The notes: generated by a model not told the origin, from the letters alone. A DNA stretch of 64,000 nucleotides from an uncultured Acidimicrobiales bacterium (GCA_951813325.1 OX638350.1:1351029-1415028); one strand, 5' to 3'; shown: positions 34,864 through 43,375, numbered from the stretch's first letter. Program-made: numbers and translations.

Positions 34864-35361
34864 ATGAAGTTCAGCGGCGCCAGCGAATTCAGCCAGATCG
34901 CCATCCATGTGAGCAACCTCGAGCGCTCATTGGAGTTCTATGTTGGCCGACTCGGCCTTGAGGTGCTGACGGAGTTCGTCGAGGAAGGGGAGTCGGCTCG
35001 CGCCGCGATCGGTTACCGGGATGCAGTGTTGAATTTGGCCATGCTGCGCCTGCCCGGCACTCAGGCGATCATGGAGGTCATTGAGGTGCAGAATGTGTCG
35101 GGGACGCCGATCAATCCCGAGCAGGCGAATCCCGGCACCTGCCACATCTGCTTCTACGTCGACGATCTCGACGCCACCTGGGCCGAGCTGGAGGCTCTCG
35201 GCTCAGAGATGGTCTCTACAGGCATCATCGACCTTACCGAAGGACCGCTCGAGGGCGGCAAAGTTGTCTTTCTGAAAGACCCTGACGGCATCCGCATCGA
35301 GCTGCTGCAAGCAGATCTCTCCCTACCCGACGCTGTGCTAGCCGACACTGCTTCGGGGTGA
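34864..35361 (+). CDS. VOC-family (glyoxalase-like) protein
   Basis: This 165-residue single-domain vicinal oxygen chelate protein begins FSQIAIHVSNLERSLEFYVG, continues VLTEFVEEGESARAAIGYRD, and ends HICFYVDDLDATWAELEALG and FLKDPDGIRIELLQ, the betaalphabetabetabeta repeats with possible metal residues (His, Glu). The start ATG 34864 lies directly after a decayed tRNA; a longer frame upstream is unlikely. The substrate is unknown. YceI copy 2 begins 26 bp later. Confidence 0.82.
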   Translation: MKFSGASEFSQIAIHVSNLERSLEFYVGRLGLEVLTEFVEEGESARAAIGYRDAVLNLAMLRLPGTQAIMEVIEVQNVSGTPINPEQANPGTCHICFYVDDLDATWAELEALGSEMVSTGIIDLTEGPLEGGKVVFLKDPDGIRIELLQADLSLPDAVLADTASG

Positions 35362-35387
35362 ACTAGAGAGCCAAGGAAGTTCGGCTG

Positions 35388-36251
35388 GTGCTCAAGCGGT
35401 TGAGACGGCGACCCATCCTGTGGTTGGTTGTGGCCGCCGTAGTTGTGGTGGCGGTCTTGGCTGTTGTCCTCATCTGGTGGTTGACCAGGGACGACGCACC
35501 GCCCTCGGTCGACCTTCAGGCCGCGGTCTCGACATTGGACGATGATGGCGGCGCGGCAACAGCAACGGTGGAACCCGTTTCGACACCGACGCCAGTCCCC
35601 TCGGCTGCACCGGCCACAGCCGAACCGACCGCAACTGTGCCAACAGCTTTGGCGGACGCTGTCGAACCCGAGGCAGCCCCAGCCCTAGAGGGAGTGAGTG
35701 GCCTCTGGACGGTGGACACCTCTATCGGAGAGTTCAGCTATGAAGACTCCACCGGCACTTTTGTTGGCTTCCGGGTGGATGAAGAGCTGGCCAGCATCGG
35801 CTCCACCACCGCTGTGGGCCGCACCCCGGTGGTAACCGGGTCGATCACCATTGACGGCGAGACTGTGACCGCCGTCACGGTGGAGGCCGACATGAGCGCT
35901 ATCACCACCAACGACTCGCGCCGAGACCGCCCTGTGCAAACCGCACTCAACACTGCTGAGTTTCCAACTGCGGTCTTCACTCTCACCGAGCCCATCGACC
36001 TTGGCCCCGACCCTGACTCCGGCAATCCCATTTCCACCACCGCAGTCGGCGAGCTCACCGTCAAAGGCATCACCCAGCCGGTGCAGATCGCACTGGAGGC
36101 CCAGCTGGTTGACGACACCGTTGTCGTGGTCGGCTCCACCGAGATCGTCTTCTCCGACTACGACGTTTCGGTCCCCCGAGTCCCCATTGTTTTGTCAGCC
36201 GAAGACCACGGCATCGTCGAGCTCCAGCTGTTTTTTGCCCGGAACCCATGA
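35388..36251 (+). CDS. Membrane-anchored YceI-domain protein, copy 2
   Basis: GTG 35388 with AAGGAAG upstream gives 287 residues. The layout is identical to copy 1 (33060): transmembrane helix ILWLVVAAVVVVAVLAVVLI, an Ala/Thr/Pro linker, then the YceI domain (WTVDTSIGEFSYEDSTGTFV, ELTVKGITQPVQIALEAQ). The domains of the two copies are nearly the same from ELASIGSTTAVGRTP on and end LSAEDHGIVE-QLFF in both. A tRNA-Leu follows, as with copy 1, so gene plus tRNA were duplicated as one segment. Confidence 0.85.
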   Translation: MLKRLRRRPILWLVVAAVVVVAVLAVVLIWWLTRDDAPPSVDLQAAVSTLDDDGGAATATVEPVSTPTPVPSAAPATAEPTATVPTALADAVEPEAAPALEGVSGLWTVDTSIGEFSYEDSTGTFVGFRVDEELASIGSTTAVGRTPVVTGSITIDGETVTAVTVEADMSAITTNDSRRDRPVQTALNTAEFPTAVFTLTEPIDLGPDPDSGNPISTTAVGELTVKGITQPVQIALEAQLVDDTVVVVGSTEIVFSDYDVSVPRVPIVLSAEDHGIVELQLFFARNP

Positions 36252-36333
36252 GGGTTTCGGGATCACCTATCTCGTAGTGAAGCAGGGTTGTGGCGCGATA
36301 GTGTGCCCTCTGCGCCGGCTTCAAGGCGCCCAC

Positions 36334-36418
36334 GTCGGAGTGGCGGAATTGGCAGACGCGCTAGCTTGAGGGGCTAGTGCCCTTTACGGGCGTGGGGGTT
36401 CAAGTCCCCCCTCCGACA
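36334..36418 (+). tRNA. tRNA-Leu(GAG)
   Basis: Acceptor GTCGGAG/CTCCGAC, anticodon stem CTAGC/GCTAG, loop TTGAGGG (anticodon GAG), class II variable arm TGCCCTTTACGGGCG, T arm intact; all stems pair. CCA is not encoded. It decodes CUC. It is the best-conserved of three copies in the window. Confidence 0.95.
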
Positions 36419-36457
36419 CCGCAACGCATGCTCGGTGCCGAGCAGTGCGGCTGGGTT

Positions 36458-36590
36458 TCATGGCGGCGGTCCAGCGGGGGCAAATGGGTTCGGCTTGGTC
36501 TCGCTTAGGGTGGCGAGATGGCTGGAATTGGTGCGGACCTGCTCGACCTGTCCCTCGACGAGTTGCTTACGACGACGCGGACCGTGCGCA
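36458..36590 (+). repeat. Direct repeat A: truncated 5' end of the nitroreductase gene
   Basis: This stretch matches 41048-41167 closely, including the region before the start and the first 24 codons of the nitroreductase (here MAGIGADLLDLSLDELLTTT; there MAGNGADLLDLS and on). A 13-base difference in length lies just upstream of the start. After GTGCGCA the sequences part. So this is the broken-off 5' end of a second nitroreductase gene, at the left edge of the zinc cassette. Confidence 0.88.
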
Positions 36591-36758
36591 CTACGGCGGG
36601 GCCTCTTGGTGGGTTGCTCCAAGCCAGGTGGAGACGTTGCGCCGGAGCCTTCCCGACGGCATGCGGGCTCGACCCTTCGAGGTGGATTGCCTGGGGCCGT
36701 GCTCGCGTGGCTGCACCTTCGATGCGCTGACCAACCGGTGCCTCTCCCCGGTGCTGGA
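36591..36758. other. Unassigned sequence between repeat A and the Fur-family gene
   Basis: No gene was recognised. A plus-strand open frame (about 36591-36780) reads YGGASWWVAPSQVETLRRSL and more without a start or a family match; it could be a fragment. Confidence 0.35.
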
Positions 36759-37202
36759 TCAGGCGCAGGCGGCGCAGGTGCCCAGTACGTCGAGGCGATG
36801 TGCGGTTGGCACGAAGCCGGTGTCCTCGAGCGCCTTGGCGATCGCGGTATCGAGCGAGCGCTCCGCGCGAACCGGCACGACGAAGTCGTCGACTGCGCCG
36901 CACTCGGTGCAGACGACATGGTGGTGATGCCCGATGATCTCCTCGGACAGCTCGTAGCGGGTGAGATCGTCGGTGCCCACCACCCGTTGCACGATGCCGA
37001 CCGACTCGAGGTCGACCATGTTGCGGTACAGCGAGCTTTGCTTGAGCCGGGGTCCCCCCTCGAGCAGTTCGGCGATCGTTGCCGGACGCCCGGCCGCCGC
37101 GAGCAGCTCGACCAGATGGCGGCGGCCCTTGGTGTACAGCTGACCCGATTCCCGCATCCGACCCGAGATCAGGTTGTGGACCTCTGCGACGTCGATCCCC
37201 AT
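36759..37202 (-). CDS. Fur-family metalloregulator, probably zinc-sensing (Zur-like)
   Basis: This 147-residue protein starts at ATG 37202. A winged-helix N-terminal domain (TIAELLEGGPRLKQSSLYRN, DLESVGIVQRVVG) precedes the metal region with HHHHVVCTECGAVDD and a second cysteine pair CAAC at the end, which together form a structural Zn site. The neighbourhood (CobW-type GTPase, WD40 protein) fits zinc-starvation control. Other Fur-family roles such as Fur or PerR cannot be excluded. The furA at 46.8 kb is a different branch. Confidence 0.8.
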   Translation of the reverse strand: MGIDVAEVHNLISGRMRESGQLYTKGRRHLVELLAAAGRPATIAELLEGGPRLKQSSLYRNMVDLESVGIVQRVVGTDDLTRYELSEEIIGHHHHVVCTECGAVDDFVVPVRAERSLDTAIAKALEDTGFVPTAHRLDVLGTCAACA

Positions 37203-37303
37203 GAGCCGGGACCCTATCGGCCGGCACCAACGCGGCCGGGGAGTCCCTGCGGCCCGAGCTCGCGGTATACAGCCAAGAAGGGCCGACAGCGACACATCAA
37301 GGA

Positions 37304-38353
37304 TCAGCTTCCGGTGCGCCAGGTTGTGAGGTGCCCCGATGCGTCGATGGCGGCCAGGGAACGGCCGTCGGGGCGCCAGGCCACGGCCTCGATGCGGCCA
37401 TCGCAGACGTTGAAGCCGACGGCTTTGCCGTTGCCGTCGGGCCCGAGACGCCATACCAGTACCCCGCCGTCGCGCCCTCCCGAGGCGAGGGTCGTCGACC
37501 GCGGCGCGAACGCGAGGCTCGTGACGGTGTCGGCGTGGGCGTCGAGCACACCGGGTGTGGAGCCCTCGGGGCCGCCGTCGCCGAACACCCACACGGTCAC
37601 GGCTTCGCCGCCGCCGGTGGCGAGCAGCCGGCTCGCGTCGTCGAACGCTAGGGCGCTGGGTTTGGCCGGGTAGCCGTACATGGCGGCGTCGGTGCCGGTC
37701 GCGGTGCGCCAGAAGTGCACCGTGTTGTCCTGGCTGCCGCAAGCGACGACATCGCCGTCGGGGCTCAGTACCAGCGACACTAGCGAGCCCTGCCATTCGA
37801 AACGCGCCTTCGGCTCGGGATCGTCGCCGAAGACGCAGACTGCACCGAACGATGCGGTGACCAACTCGCCCGCCGGCGTCCACGCGACGGCGGCCACCGT
37901 GCTCGGATGCTCGAACGAGGTCCAGGCGTCCCCGCCGTCGGCGGACCAGCGATGCGCGTGTCGACCGGCGGCGGTCGCGACACGCGATCCGTCGGGCGAC
38001 ACCGAGATCGTGTCGAGCCAGGCAGCTCCCAGCTCGTGACGCCACCGAAGCGCACCCGTGGCGGCATCACGTGAGGCCACCACGCCGTCGGCGCCGGCGC
38101 TCACGACGAACGACGGGCCGCCAGCAGCGAGGTGCACCGGTCCGGGCTCGTGCGCGTCGGCGAAACTCCAGACGATGTCGCTGCGCGCCGCGTCGACGGC
38201 GGTCAGCGCCCCCGATGAGTCGCCCGTCATCACGAGTCTGCCCCCGCACGCCCAGGCGAGCGCCGTGGGGTAGTCGTCGAGCAGATGCGACCAACCCTGC
38301 CGTAGCACACCCGCACGTCGCCGTTGTGCGACCCGGCCGGTCAGACCAGGCAT
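37304..38353 (-). CDS. WD40-repeat beta-propeller protein
   Basis: This 349-residue protein is made of about seven WD40-like blades, seen as repeated DGSRVATAAGRHAHRWSADG, ALAFDDASRLLATGGGEA and SLAFAPRSTTLASGGRDGGV, followed by LVWRLG. It has no signal peptide and so is probably cytoplasmic. It overlaps the upstream CobW gene by 13 bp, so the two are coupled. In other actinobacteria WD40 genes are found next to such GTPases in zinc clusters; the role may be as a docking platform. Confidence 0.82.
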   Translation of the reverse strand: MPGLTGRVAQRRRAGVLRQGWSHLLDDYPTALAWACGGRLVMTGDSSGALTAVDAARSDIVWSFADAHEPGPVHLAAGGPSFVVSAGADGVVASRDAATGALRWRHELGAAWLDTISVSPDGSRVATAAGRHAHRWSADGGDAWTSFEHPSTVAAVAWTPAGELVTASFGAVCVFGDDPEPKARFEWQGSLVSLVLSPDGDVVACGSQDNTVHFWRTATGTDAAMYGYPAKPSALAFDDASRLLATGGGEAVTVWVFGDGGPEGSTPGVLDAHADTVTSLAFAPRSTTLASGGRDGGVLVWRLGPDGNGKAVGFNVCDGRIEAVAWRPDGRSLAAIDASGHLTTWRTGS

Positions 38354-39687
38354 GCCTGGAATCCTGCTCGTAGCTCGTCGGCGTCGAGGTCGCGGCCGAT
38401 GAAGACGAGCTGATTGCGGCGAGGTTCATCACCCCATGGCCGGTCCGGCTGAGAATCGAGCAGCATGTGCACCCCCTGGAACACGACACGGTCCGTCTCG
38501 CCGGCGACGGCGAGGAAGCCCTTCATCCGAAAGAGGTCGGTGCCCTTGTCGTCTAGCAACTTGCCGAGCCACTGGTTCAGGCGATCGCCGTCGACGTTGC
38601 CATCGGCCTCGATCCCGACCGACGTGACGCTCTCGTCGTGTTCGTGGGCGGCCACCCAGGCCCGCTCGATCACCGGCGCGATGGTTGCGCCGTCGGCGGT
38701 CGTGACGGTGGGGTGGTACTCCTCTGCCAGGTGTTCGCAAAACAGGCCGTACAGCTGCTCGCCGGTGCCCTCGCCTATCAGGAGCGTCACCGCGGTCTGG
38801 TCGACGGCATCGAGCGCCGCATCGACATGGTGGCCAGGGGTCACCTGGTCACCGACCCGCACGCATGCCGGCGGCTCGGCGAACACGCGAACGCATCTCT
38901 CGGCGCCAGCTTCGAGGGCCTCGATCGTCGCCTCCGGCAGCGGCAGCACCGCCAGGCCCATCGTGGGATCGGGCCCGGCGTCGAAACGAAGGGTGTGGGT
39001 GCCCGGGTCGAGGCGGTAGACGCCGGTCCACTCGAACGGGTACTCGGGTTCGAGGAACGTGGGCCGGCGGTCGAGCGCGACCGTCAGGTCGAAGGACCGC
39101 TGGTCGAGCAGGACGTCGACGGCCACCGAGCCGAAGCTCGCGCGATGCATTGCGGTGACGCCGTTCATCGACCGAATACGCGCTTCGAGCTCGTCGAGCC
39201 GGCGCTCCTCGACGAGGTCGGTCTTGTTGAGCACGACGACGTCGGCGAACGCGATCTGTTCCTCGGTCTCGCGGCTGCGCCCGAGCTGTTGGTCGACATG
39301 GACGGCGTCGACGACGGTGACGATGCCGTCGAGCGCGTACTCGGCGGCGATGTCGTCGTCCATGAAGAACGTCTGGGCCACCGGCCCCGGATCAGCAAGG
39401 CCCGTGGTCTCGACCAGCACGTAGTCGAACTTGTCGCGCCGCTTGCCGAGGTTGCCGAGCACCCGGATCAGATCGCCTCGAACGGTGCAGCAGATGCACC
39501 CATTGGACATCTCGAAGACTTCTTCGTCGGCGTTGACCACCAGGCCCTGGTCGATGCCGATCTCGCCGAACTCGTTCTCGATGACCGCGATGCGTCGGCC
39601 ATGGTGCTCTGTGAGGATGCGGTTGAGCAGCGTCGTCTTGCCGGCCCCGAGGAAGCCGGTGAGGATCGTGACCGGTACCCGGCTCAT
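38341..39687 (-). CDS. CobW/COG0523-family GTPase, putative zinc metallochaperone
   Basis: This 448-residue G3E GTPase starts at ATG 39687 (VTILTGFLGAGKTTLLNRIL, Walker A). It has the metal motif MSNGCICCTVRGD (CxCC), the switch region ETTGLADPGPVAQTF, NKTD for guanine binding, and a long C-terminal CobW domain (ATIAPVIERAW, KGFLAVAGETDRVVFQGVHM). Members insert metals under zinc limitation. It overlaps the FAD gene by 4 bp. A longer upstream frame rich in His and Pro is the wrong-frame shadow of that gene. Confidence 0.88.
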   Translation of the reverse strand: MSRVPVTILTGFLGAGKTTLLNRILTEHHGRRIAVIENEFGEIGIDQGLVVNADEEVFEMSNGCICCTVRGDLIRVLGNLGKRRDKFDYVLVETTGLADPGPVAQTFFMDDDIAAEYALDGIVTVVDAVHVDQQLGRSRETEEQIAFADVVVLNKTDLVEERRLDELEARIRSMNGVTAMHRASFGSVAVDVLLDQRSFDLTVALDRRPTFLEPEYPFEWTGVYRLDPGTHTLRFDAGPDPTMGLAVLPLPEATIEALEAGAERCVRVFAEPPACVRVGDQVTPGHHVDAALDAVDQTAVTLLIGEGTGEQLYGLFCEHLAEEYHPTVTTADGATIAPVIERAWVAAHEHDESVTSVGIEADGNVDGDRLNQWLGKLLDDKGTDLFRMKGFLAVAGETDRVVFQGVHMLLDSQPDRPWGDEPRRNQLVFIGRDLDADELRAGFQACLV

Positions 39688-40985
39688 CGGGCCGCGTTGG
39701 TGTGATGTTCGGTGGTGGACATGGCGGGTTGCCTCCGGGGTGGTCGAGGGTGGGGGATGGTGGTGATGGTGTCGTACTCGAGGTCGACGCCGGTGATGGC
39801 CCGGGTGATTGCCCGGGCGGCGCGTTGCGCGCCCCAGAGGTTCCCGGCGGCGGGGCCAAGCGTCAGGGTGGCCAGGCGGCCCATGACATGGATGGGGTGA
39901 CGGCCGGTGCGCAGGTCGCGATCGCAAACGGGCAGGCCGGCGACGGTGGCGATGTCGGGCAGGACCGGTTCGAGGGCCCGCTGGGCGGCGATGTCGGGCG
40001 TGGTTCCCGTTGCGAGCCAGATGAGGTCGGTGTCGAGCGCCGTGCCGTCGTCGAGATCAAGTTCGGCTCGGTCGTTGGCCACGCCGGCGGCAACGACCCT
40101 GCGGCCCTCGTGGAGCCGCACCGTGCCTAACGCGGCGAGCGCCTCGAGGCGTTGGTGCATCCAGCCAGGCATCGTGCCTCCGCCCCGGGCCGCAAGCGCC
40201 TGCCGGTGACGCAACTCAGGATCGGGCTCGGCGGAGAAAGCCCGCAAGTGTTTCGGGCCGAGCCAGCCCGGATCGGTGTCGAAGCTGCGAATCTCGATGG
40301 GACGCCGACTGACGAGCTCAACGTGGGCGCCGCGCTCGACGGCGCCCACGGCGAGGTGCGCTGCGGTCAGTCCGCCGCCGATCACCGCCACCGTGGTGCC
40401 CGTGAGGTCGCCGATAGCGCGCAGGTCGATGTCGGCGGCGTGGTCGATGGCGCCAGGCAACCGGCCGAGTAGTCGTGCGACCCAGTCGGGGATCTCCCGG
40501 CGATGTGGGTTCGTGGCGACGACGAGATGGCGGCACAAAATGGTGTCGGCGTCAGTCTCCACGGCAAGGTGGTCACCTACGGGGACGACTCGTCTTGCCG
40601 CTGCGGCCAGCGGCCGATCCAGGTCCATACGGGCGACGAGGTCCTCGCAGTACGCCGCGAACGCCTTGGTTGTGGGCAGGTCATAGGGGAGTCCCGACCG
40701 GTCGAGGCCGTGGCGTACGGTGTGCTCGGCCAGCTCGCCCGAGCGAATGCCGGGATGGTGGACCCCCGGCGACCGGAGGTTCCCGATTTCGAGCCGAGCA
40801 AACTGCTCGTGCCAGGTGCGCATCCAGACGCCCGCGGGGTCGACGACCACGAGCCCATCGGCAAGGCCAGGCCTGGCGGTCAGTAGATGGACGGCAGTAG
40901 CCAGGCCAAGAGGGCCGGCGCCCAGGATGCAAACCGTCGCCTCCCGATCGGGTTGGGGCGGCGAGGAGCGCTCATTTGCCGTCAT
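39684..40985 (-). CDS. FAD/NAD(P)-binding oxidoreductase
   Basis: ATG 40985 gives 433 residues. Motifs are VCILGAGPLGLATAVHLL (FAD), TVAVIGGGLTAAHLAVG (NAD(P)) and LIWLATGTTPD, as in lysine/ornithine N-hydroxylase-like and related flavoproteins (PF13454/K_oxygenase-type). It is the first gene of the four-gene unit ending in the Fur-family regulator. A function in zinc acquisition, perhaps making a metallophore, is possible but unsupported by other biosynthetic genes here. Confidence 0.75.
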   Translation of the reverse strand: MTANERSSPPQPDREATVCILGAGPLGLATAVHLLTARPGLADGLVVVDPAGVWMRTWHEQFARLEIGNLRSPGVHHPGIRSGELAEHTVRHGLDRSGLPYDLPTTKAFAAYCEDLVARMDLDRPLAAAARRVVPVGDHLAVETDADTILCRHLVVATNPHRREIPDWVARLLGRLPGAIDHAADIDLRAIGDLTGTTVAVIGGGLTAAHLAVGAVERGAHVELVSRRPIEIRSFDTDPGWLGPKHLRAFSAEPDPELRHRQALAARGGGTMPGWMHQRLEALAALGTVRLHEGRRVVAAGVANDRAELDLDDGTALDTDLIWLATGTTPDIAAQRALEPVLPDIATVAGLPVCDRDLRTGRHPIHVMGRLATLTLGPAAGNLWGAQRAARAITRAITGVDLEYDTITTIPHPRPPRRQPAMSTTEHHTNAAR

Positions 40986-41003
40986 GGCCTCACTATAGAA
41001 TAG

Positions 41004-41018
41004 GAATGAGACCCATTC
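41004..41018. promoter_or_regulatory. Inverted repeat in the cassette promoter, possible Zur box
   Basis: GAATG-AGACC-CATTC lies 18 bp upstream of the FAD gene start on the minus strand, next to an AT-rich TATTCTATAGTG stretch that could be the -10 region. Zur boxes in actinobacteria are AT-rich palindromes with TGA/TCA arms; this match is loose. Confidence 0.35.
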
Positions 41019-41047
41019 GCACTTCATACCTGACGATCTTCACATCA

Positions 41048-41167
41048 TCATGGCGGCGGTCCAGCGCGGGCAGATGGACCACTAGGGTGGCGAGATGGCT
41101 GGAAATGGTGCGGACCTGCTCGACCTGTCCCTCGACGAGTTGCTTACGACGACGCGGACGGTGCGCA
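41048..41167 (+). repeat. Direct repeat B: 5' end of the intact nitroreductase gene
   Basis: The counterpart of 36458-36590. The two copies bound the zinc cassette at 4.6 kb separation and share the start region and first 24 codons of the nitroreductase. Confidence 0.88.
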
Positions 41168-41757
41168 AGCGGCTCGACCTGACTCGGGCGGTGCCGAGGG
41201 CGCTGATTACAGAGTGCCTCGAGATCGCGGTGCAGGCGCCGAACGGATCGAACCAACAGCGATGGAACTGGCACATCGTCGACGAACCGGACCTGCGGGC
41301 TGAGGTCGCCGAGGTCTACCGGACTGGAATGAGCGGCCACCAGGCCGACCCGAACCGCGCCACCCGGGATATCGACTACAGCACCGACGAGCAACAACGG
41401 ATCGCCTCTTCGGTGGCCTACCTCCGCGACCACCTGCACGAGGTACCGGCGTTGTTGATCCCGACCGTCGGGGGTCGGATGGACGGGGCCGATATCTTCC
41501 TCCAAGCCAGCGTGTGGGGATCGATCCTGCCCGCGGTCTGGAACTTCATGCTCGCACTGCGGGCCCGGGGGCTGGGAAGTGCATGGACGACGATCCACTT
41601 GCACAAGGAAGCCGAGATGGCCGAGCTTCTAGGCATCGACGCCACCAAGCACACGCAGGTCGGCCTGTTCCCGATCGCCTACACAGTGGGTACAGAATTT
41701 GGAGCGGGAGCGCGCCAGGACCTGGCCGAACTGATCCGCTGGAACGGAGCGGGCTGA
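41095..41757 (+). CDS. Nitroreductase-family flavoprotein
   Basis: This 220-residue FMN-dependent reductase starts MAGNGADLLDLSLDELLTTT, then TRTVRKRLDLTRAVPRALI, with ECLEIAVQAPNGSNQQRWNW (flavin phosphate binding), GSILPAVWNFMLALRARGLG and the C-terminal AYTVGTEFGAGARQDLAELI. The substrate is unknown (nitro compounds, enones or quinones). It overlaps the next gene by one base (TGATG). A truncated copy of its 5' end is at 36.5 kb. Confidence 0.88.
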   Translation: MAGNGADLLDLSLDELLTTTRTVRKRLDLTRAVPRALITECLEIAVQAPNGSNQQRWNWHIVDEPDLRAEVAEVYRTGMSGHQADPNRATRDIDYSTDEQQRIASSVAYLRDHLHEVPALLIPTVGGRMDGADIFLQASVWGSILPAVWNFMLALRARGLGSAWTTIHLHKEAEMAELLGIDATKHTQVGLFPIAYTVGTEFGAGARQDLAELIRWNGAG

Positions 41758-42236
41758 TGCCGAACTACACCGATACCGAAGAGCGCAACCTCAGCGTCGT
41801 TCGCCAGTTCCTCGGCGAGGAGAACGGTCCGGCCGACAAGTCTGAACTCTTCGCCGAGGACGCCGTTTGGTGGAACGGGCTACCGCTCATCCCCGGGGCG
41901 GAGGGCGTCACCGAGCACAAAGGCCGCGAGGCGATCCGCAACATATTGCCCTCCCAGTCGAAGGCCCCGCCGAGGCCCGGCGGCGACAAGTACGACTTGG
42001 CCACTATGGCCATCAGCGACGTCGTCACGCTGGCCGACGGCGACTACGTCGTCCGACAACAGACTTTCTCCGCTACGACCCTGCGGGGCCAGGACTACAG
42101 GAACGTCTACTGCTTTGTGTTCCGATTCAACCACCGGGGCGAGATCGCCTACCTCACCGAGCACTGGAATACCTGGCACGCCTACAACGTGCTCTTCAAT
42201 AATTTCGACATGGAGCCCGCCCACCCTGAAGGCTGA
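41757..42236 (+). CDS. SnoaL/NTF2-like protein
   Basis: This 159-residue protein begins YTDTEERNLSVVRQFLGEE, then LFAEDAVWWNGLPLI, with later strands TFSATTLRGQDYRNVYCFVF and a final WNTWHAYNVLFNNF. That is the single-domain cone-shaped SnoaL/NTF2 fold, often an isomerase, hydrolase or small-molecule-binding protein. Tight coupling to the nitroreductase suggests the same pathway. Confidence 0.75.
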   Translation: MPNYTDTEERNLSVVRQFLGEENGPADKSELFAEDAVWWNGLPLIPGAEGVTEHKGREAIRNILPSQSKAPPRPGGDKYDLATMAISDVVTLADGDYVVRQQTFSATTLRGQDYRNVYCFVFRFNHRGEIAYLTEHWNTWHAYNVLFNNFDMEPAHPEG

Positions 42237-42309
42237 CCCGGCTCTTTGTCTACGACGCGGAGTTGGACGCCTTCGTTCCCCGCTGACCAGGGCCAGTCGG
42301 CGTGGGCGT

Positions 42310-43284
42310 TTAAACAGCGCGGTGGAAGCGTCGAGAGCCGCCCTGCACCAGGGGCATGGAGTCTTTGACGAAGGCCGTCCAACCCGGGTCGGCGATGGTT
42401 GTCGCTCGGAGGTCGCAGTAGGCGGCCAGGGAGTCGATCTGCCAAGTGGAGTGGACCTCGGCCTCGAGATAGCCCTGATCGACTGTGCGCCAGCGATTCA
42501 GGAGGGGGCAGCCGCCCTCGACCATGAATGGGTCATAGTGGCGTTCAAGCAACTTGACGTAGGCGTCGGCGTCGGACACCGCGGTACGGGCGGCGATGGT
42601 ATACAGCACCGGGAAGGTGTCCGGCGGTGTCGCGGGGGGCGATTGGTCCTCGGCCGGTGAAAGTTCGAACGGACAGGTGAAGATCTTCAGCGAGCTCAGG
42701 CTGATGCCGAGGCTGTCGAAGCCCTCGATGCTCGAGCAGGCCATGCCCGCTTGTGTGCCAAGGTGGCGCTTTAGCTGGGCCATGTCGGTGAAGGCCTGCT
42801 CCCAGATATGGGTCCAGGCCCGGCCCTTGGCCGACACCCACCCCACGTCGTCGGCACCGAAGGCGGATGCCGCCATCTCCTGGGGCTGCGCCGCGAGGGC
42901 TTTGATCGCCGCCGCGTCGGCGTCGGTGCTTGCGTTCAACAGCAGCACCCGGCGGATGCCGCTTCGCACCTCCTGGGTGGCGTCGGGCGTTGTGTAGCGC
43001 GTCGCGTACGTGTTGTCGGTGATGCACTCGGGGCTGTCGGGCATCACATAATTGTCAATGGCCCCGATGTGGTAGGGGTGCACCATGTAGGGCCCGGAGT
43101 AGCTGGCCTCGTCGACGAAGGTGTTCTCCCACAGCACCGTGCGCGAGTCGAGATCGACGCTGGCGGAGGAATCCAACAGGCCCGGTATGAAACGATCGGC
43201 GGCGCCCAACACCGCGATCATCTCCTGCGCCTTCACATCGGGCACCCCGGGCATCAATGGCAAGACGTAAAACCGTCGGATCAT
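42310..43284 (-). CDS. Dabb (stress-responsive alpha/beta barrel)-like domain protein
   Basis: ATG 43284 (GTG 43293 possible) gives 324 residues. Each half looks like an alpha/beta barrel of the dimeric Dabb/EthD kind: first MIRRFYVLPLMPGVPDVKAQ, then DRFIPGLLDSSASVDLDSRT, VLWENTFVDEASYSGPYMVH; the second half has LKIFTCPFELSPAED. No catalytic residue can be claimed. Actinobacterial Dabb proteins often sit in catabolic clusters. It is divergent from the metallophosphoesterase pseudogene. Confidence 0.65.
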   Translation of the reverse strand: MIRRFYVLPLMPGVPDVKAQEMIAVLGAADRFIPGLLDSSASVDLDSRTVLWENTFVDEASYSGPYMVHPYHIGAIDNYVMPDSPECITDNTYATRYTTPDATQEVRSGIRRVLLLNASTDADAAAIKALAAQPQEMAASAFGADDVGWVSAKGRAWTHIWEQAFTDMAQLKRHLGTQAGMACSSIEGFDSLGISLSSLKIFTCPFELSPAEDQSPPATPPDTFPVLYTIAARTAVSDADAYVKLLERHYDPFMVEGGCPLLNRWRTVDQGYLEAEVHSTWQIDSLAAYCDLRATTIADPGWTAFVKDSMPLVQGGSRRFHRAV

Positions 43285-43375
43285 GCTCGTCACGGCGCTC
43301 GAACCTACTCGACCGCGATCTGGTGCTGAAATAACGACTGTGGTTCAGCGGTGGCGAGTTTGGGACACTCGGGAT

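Noticed and set aside
33060-36418. Genomic island inserted at tRNA-Leu by an integrase
   Set aside because: No integrase gene is present. The repeats include the entire YceI gene and tRNA, better explained by tandem duplication.
39688-39927. His/Pro-rich N-terminal extension of the CobW protein (HHHHH near the start)
   Set aside because: It would overlap the upstream FAD gene; the CobW family starts at MSRVPVTILTGFLGAGKTT, and ATG 39687 overlaps the FAD stop as ATGA.
42238-42293. Short tail LFVYDAELDAFVPR between SnoaL and the Dabb gene
   Set aside because: Too short to place in any family; could be chance.
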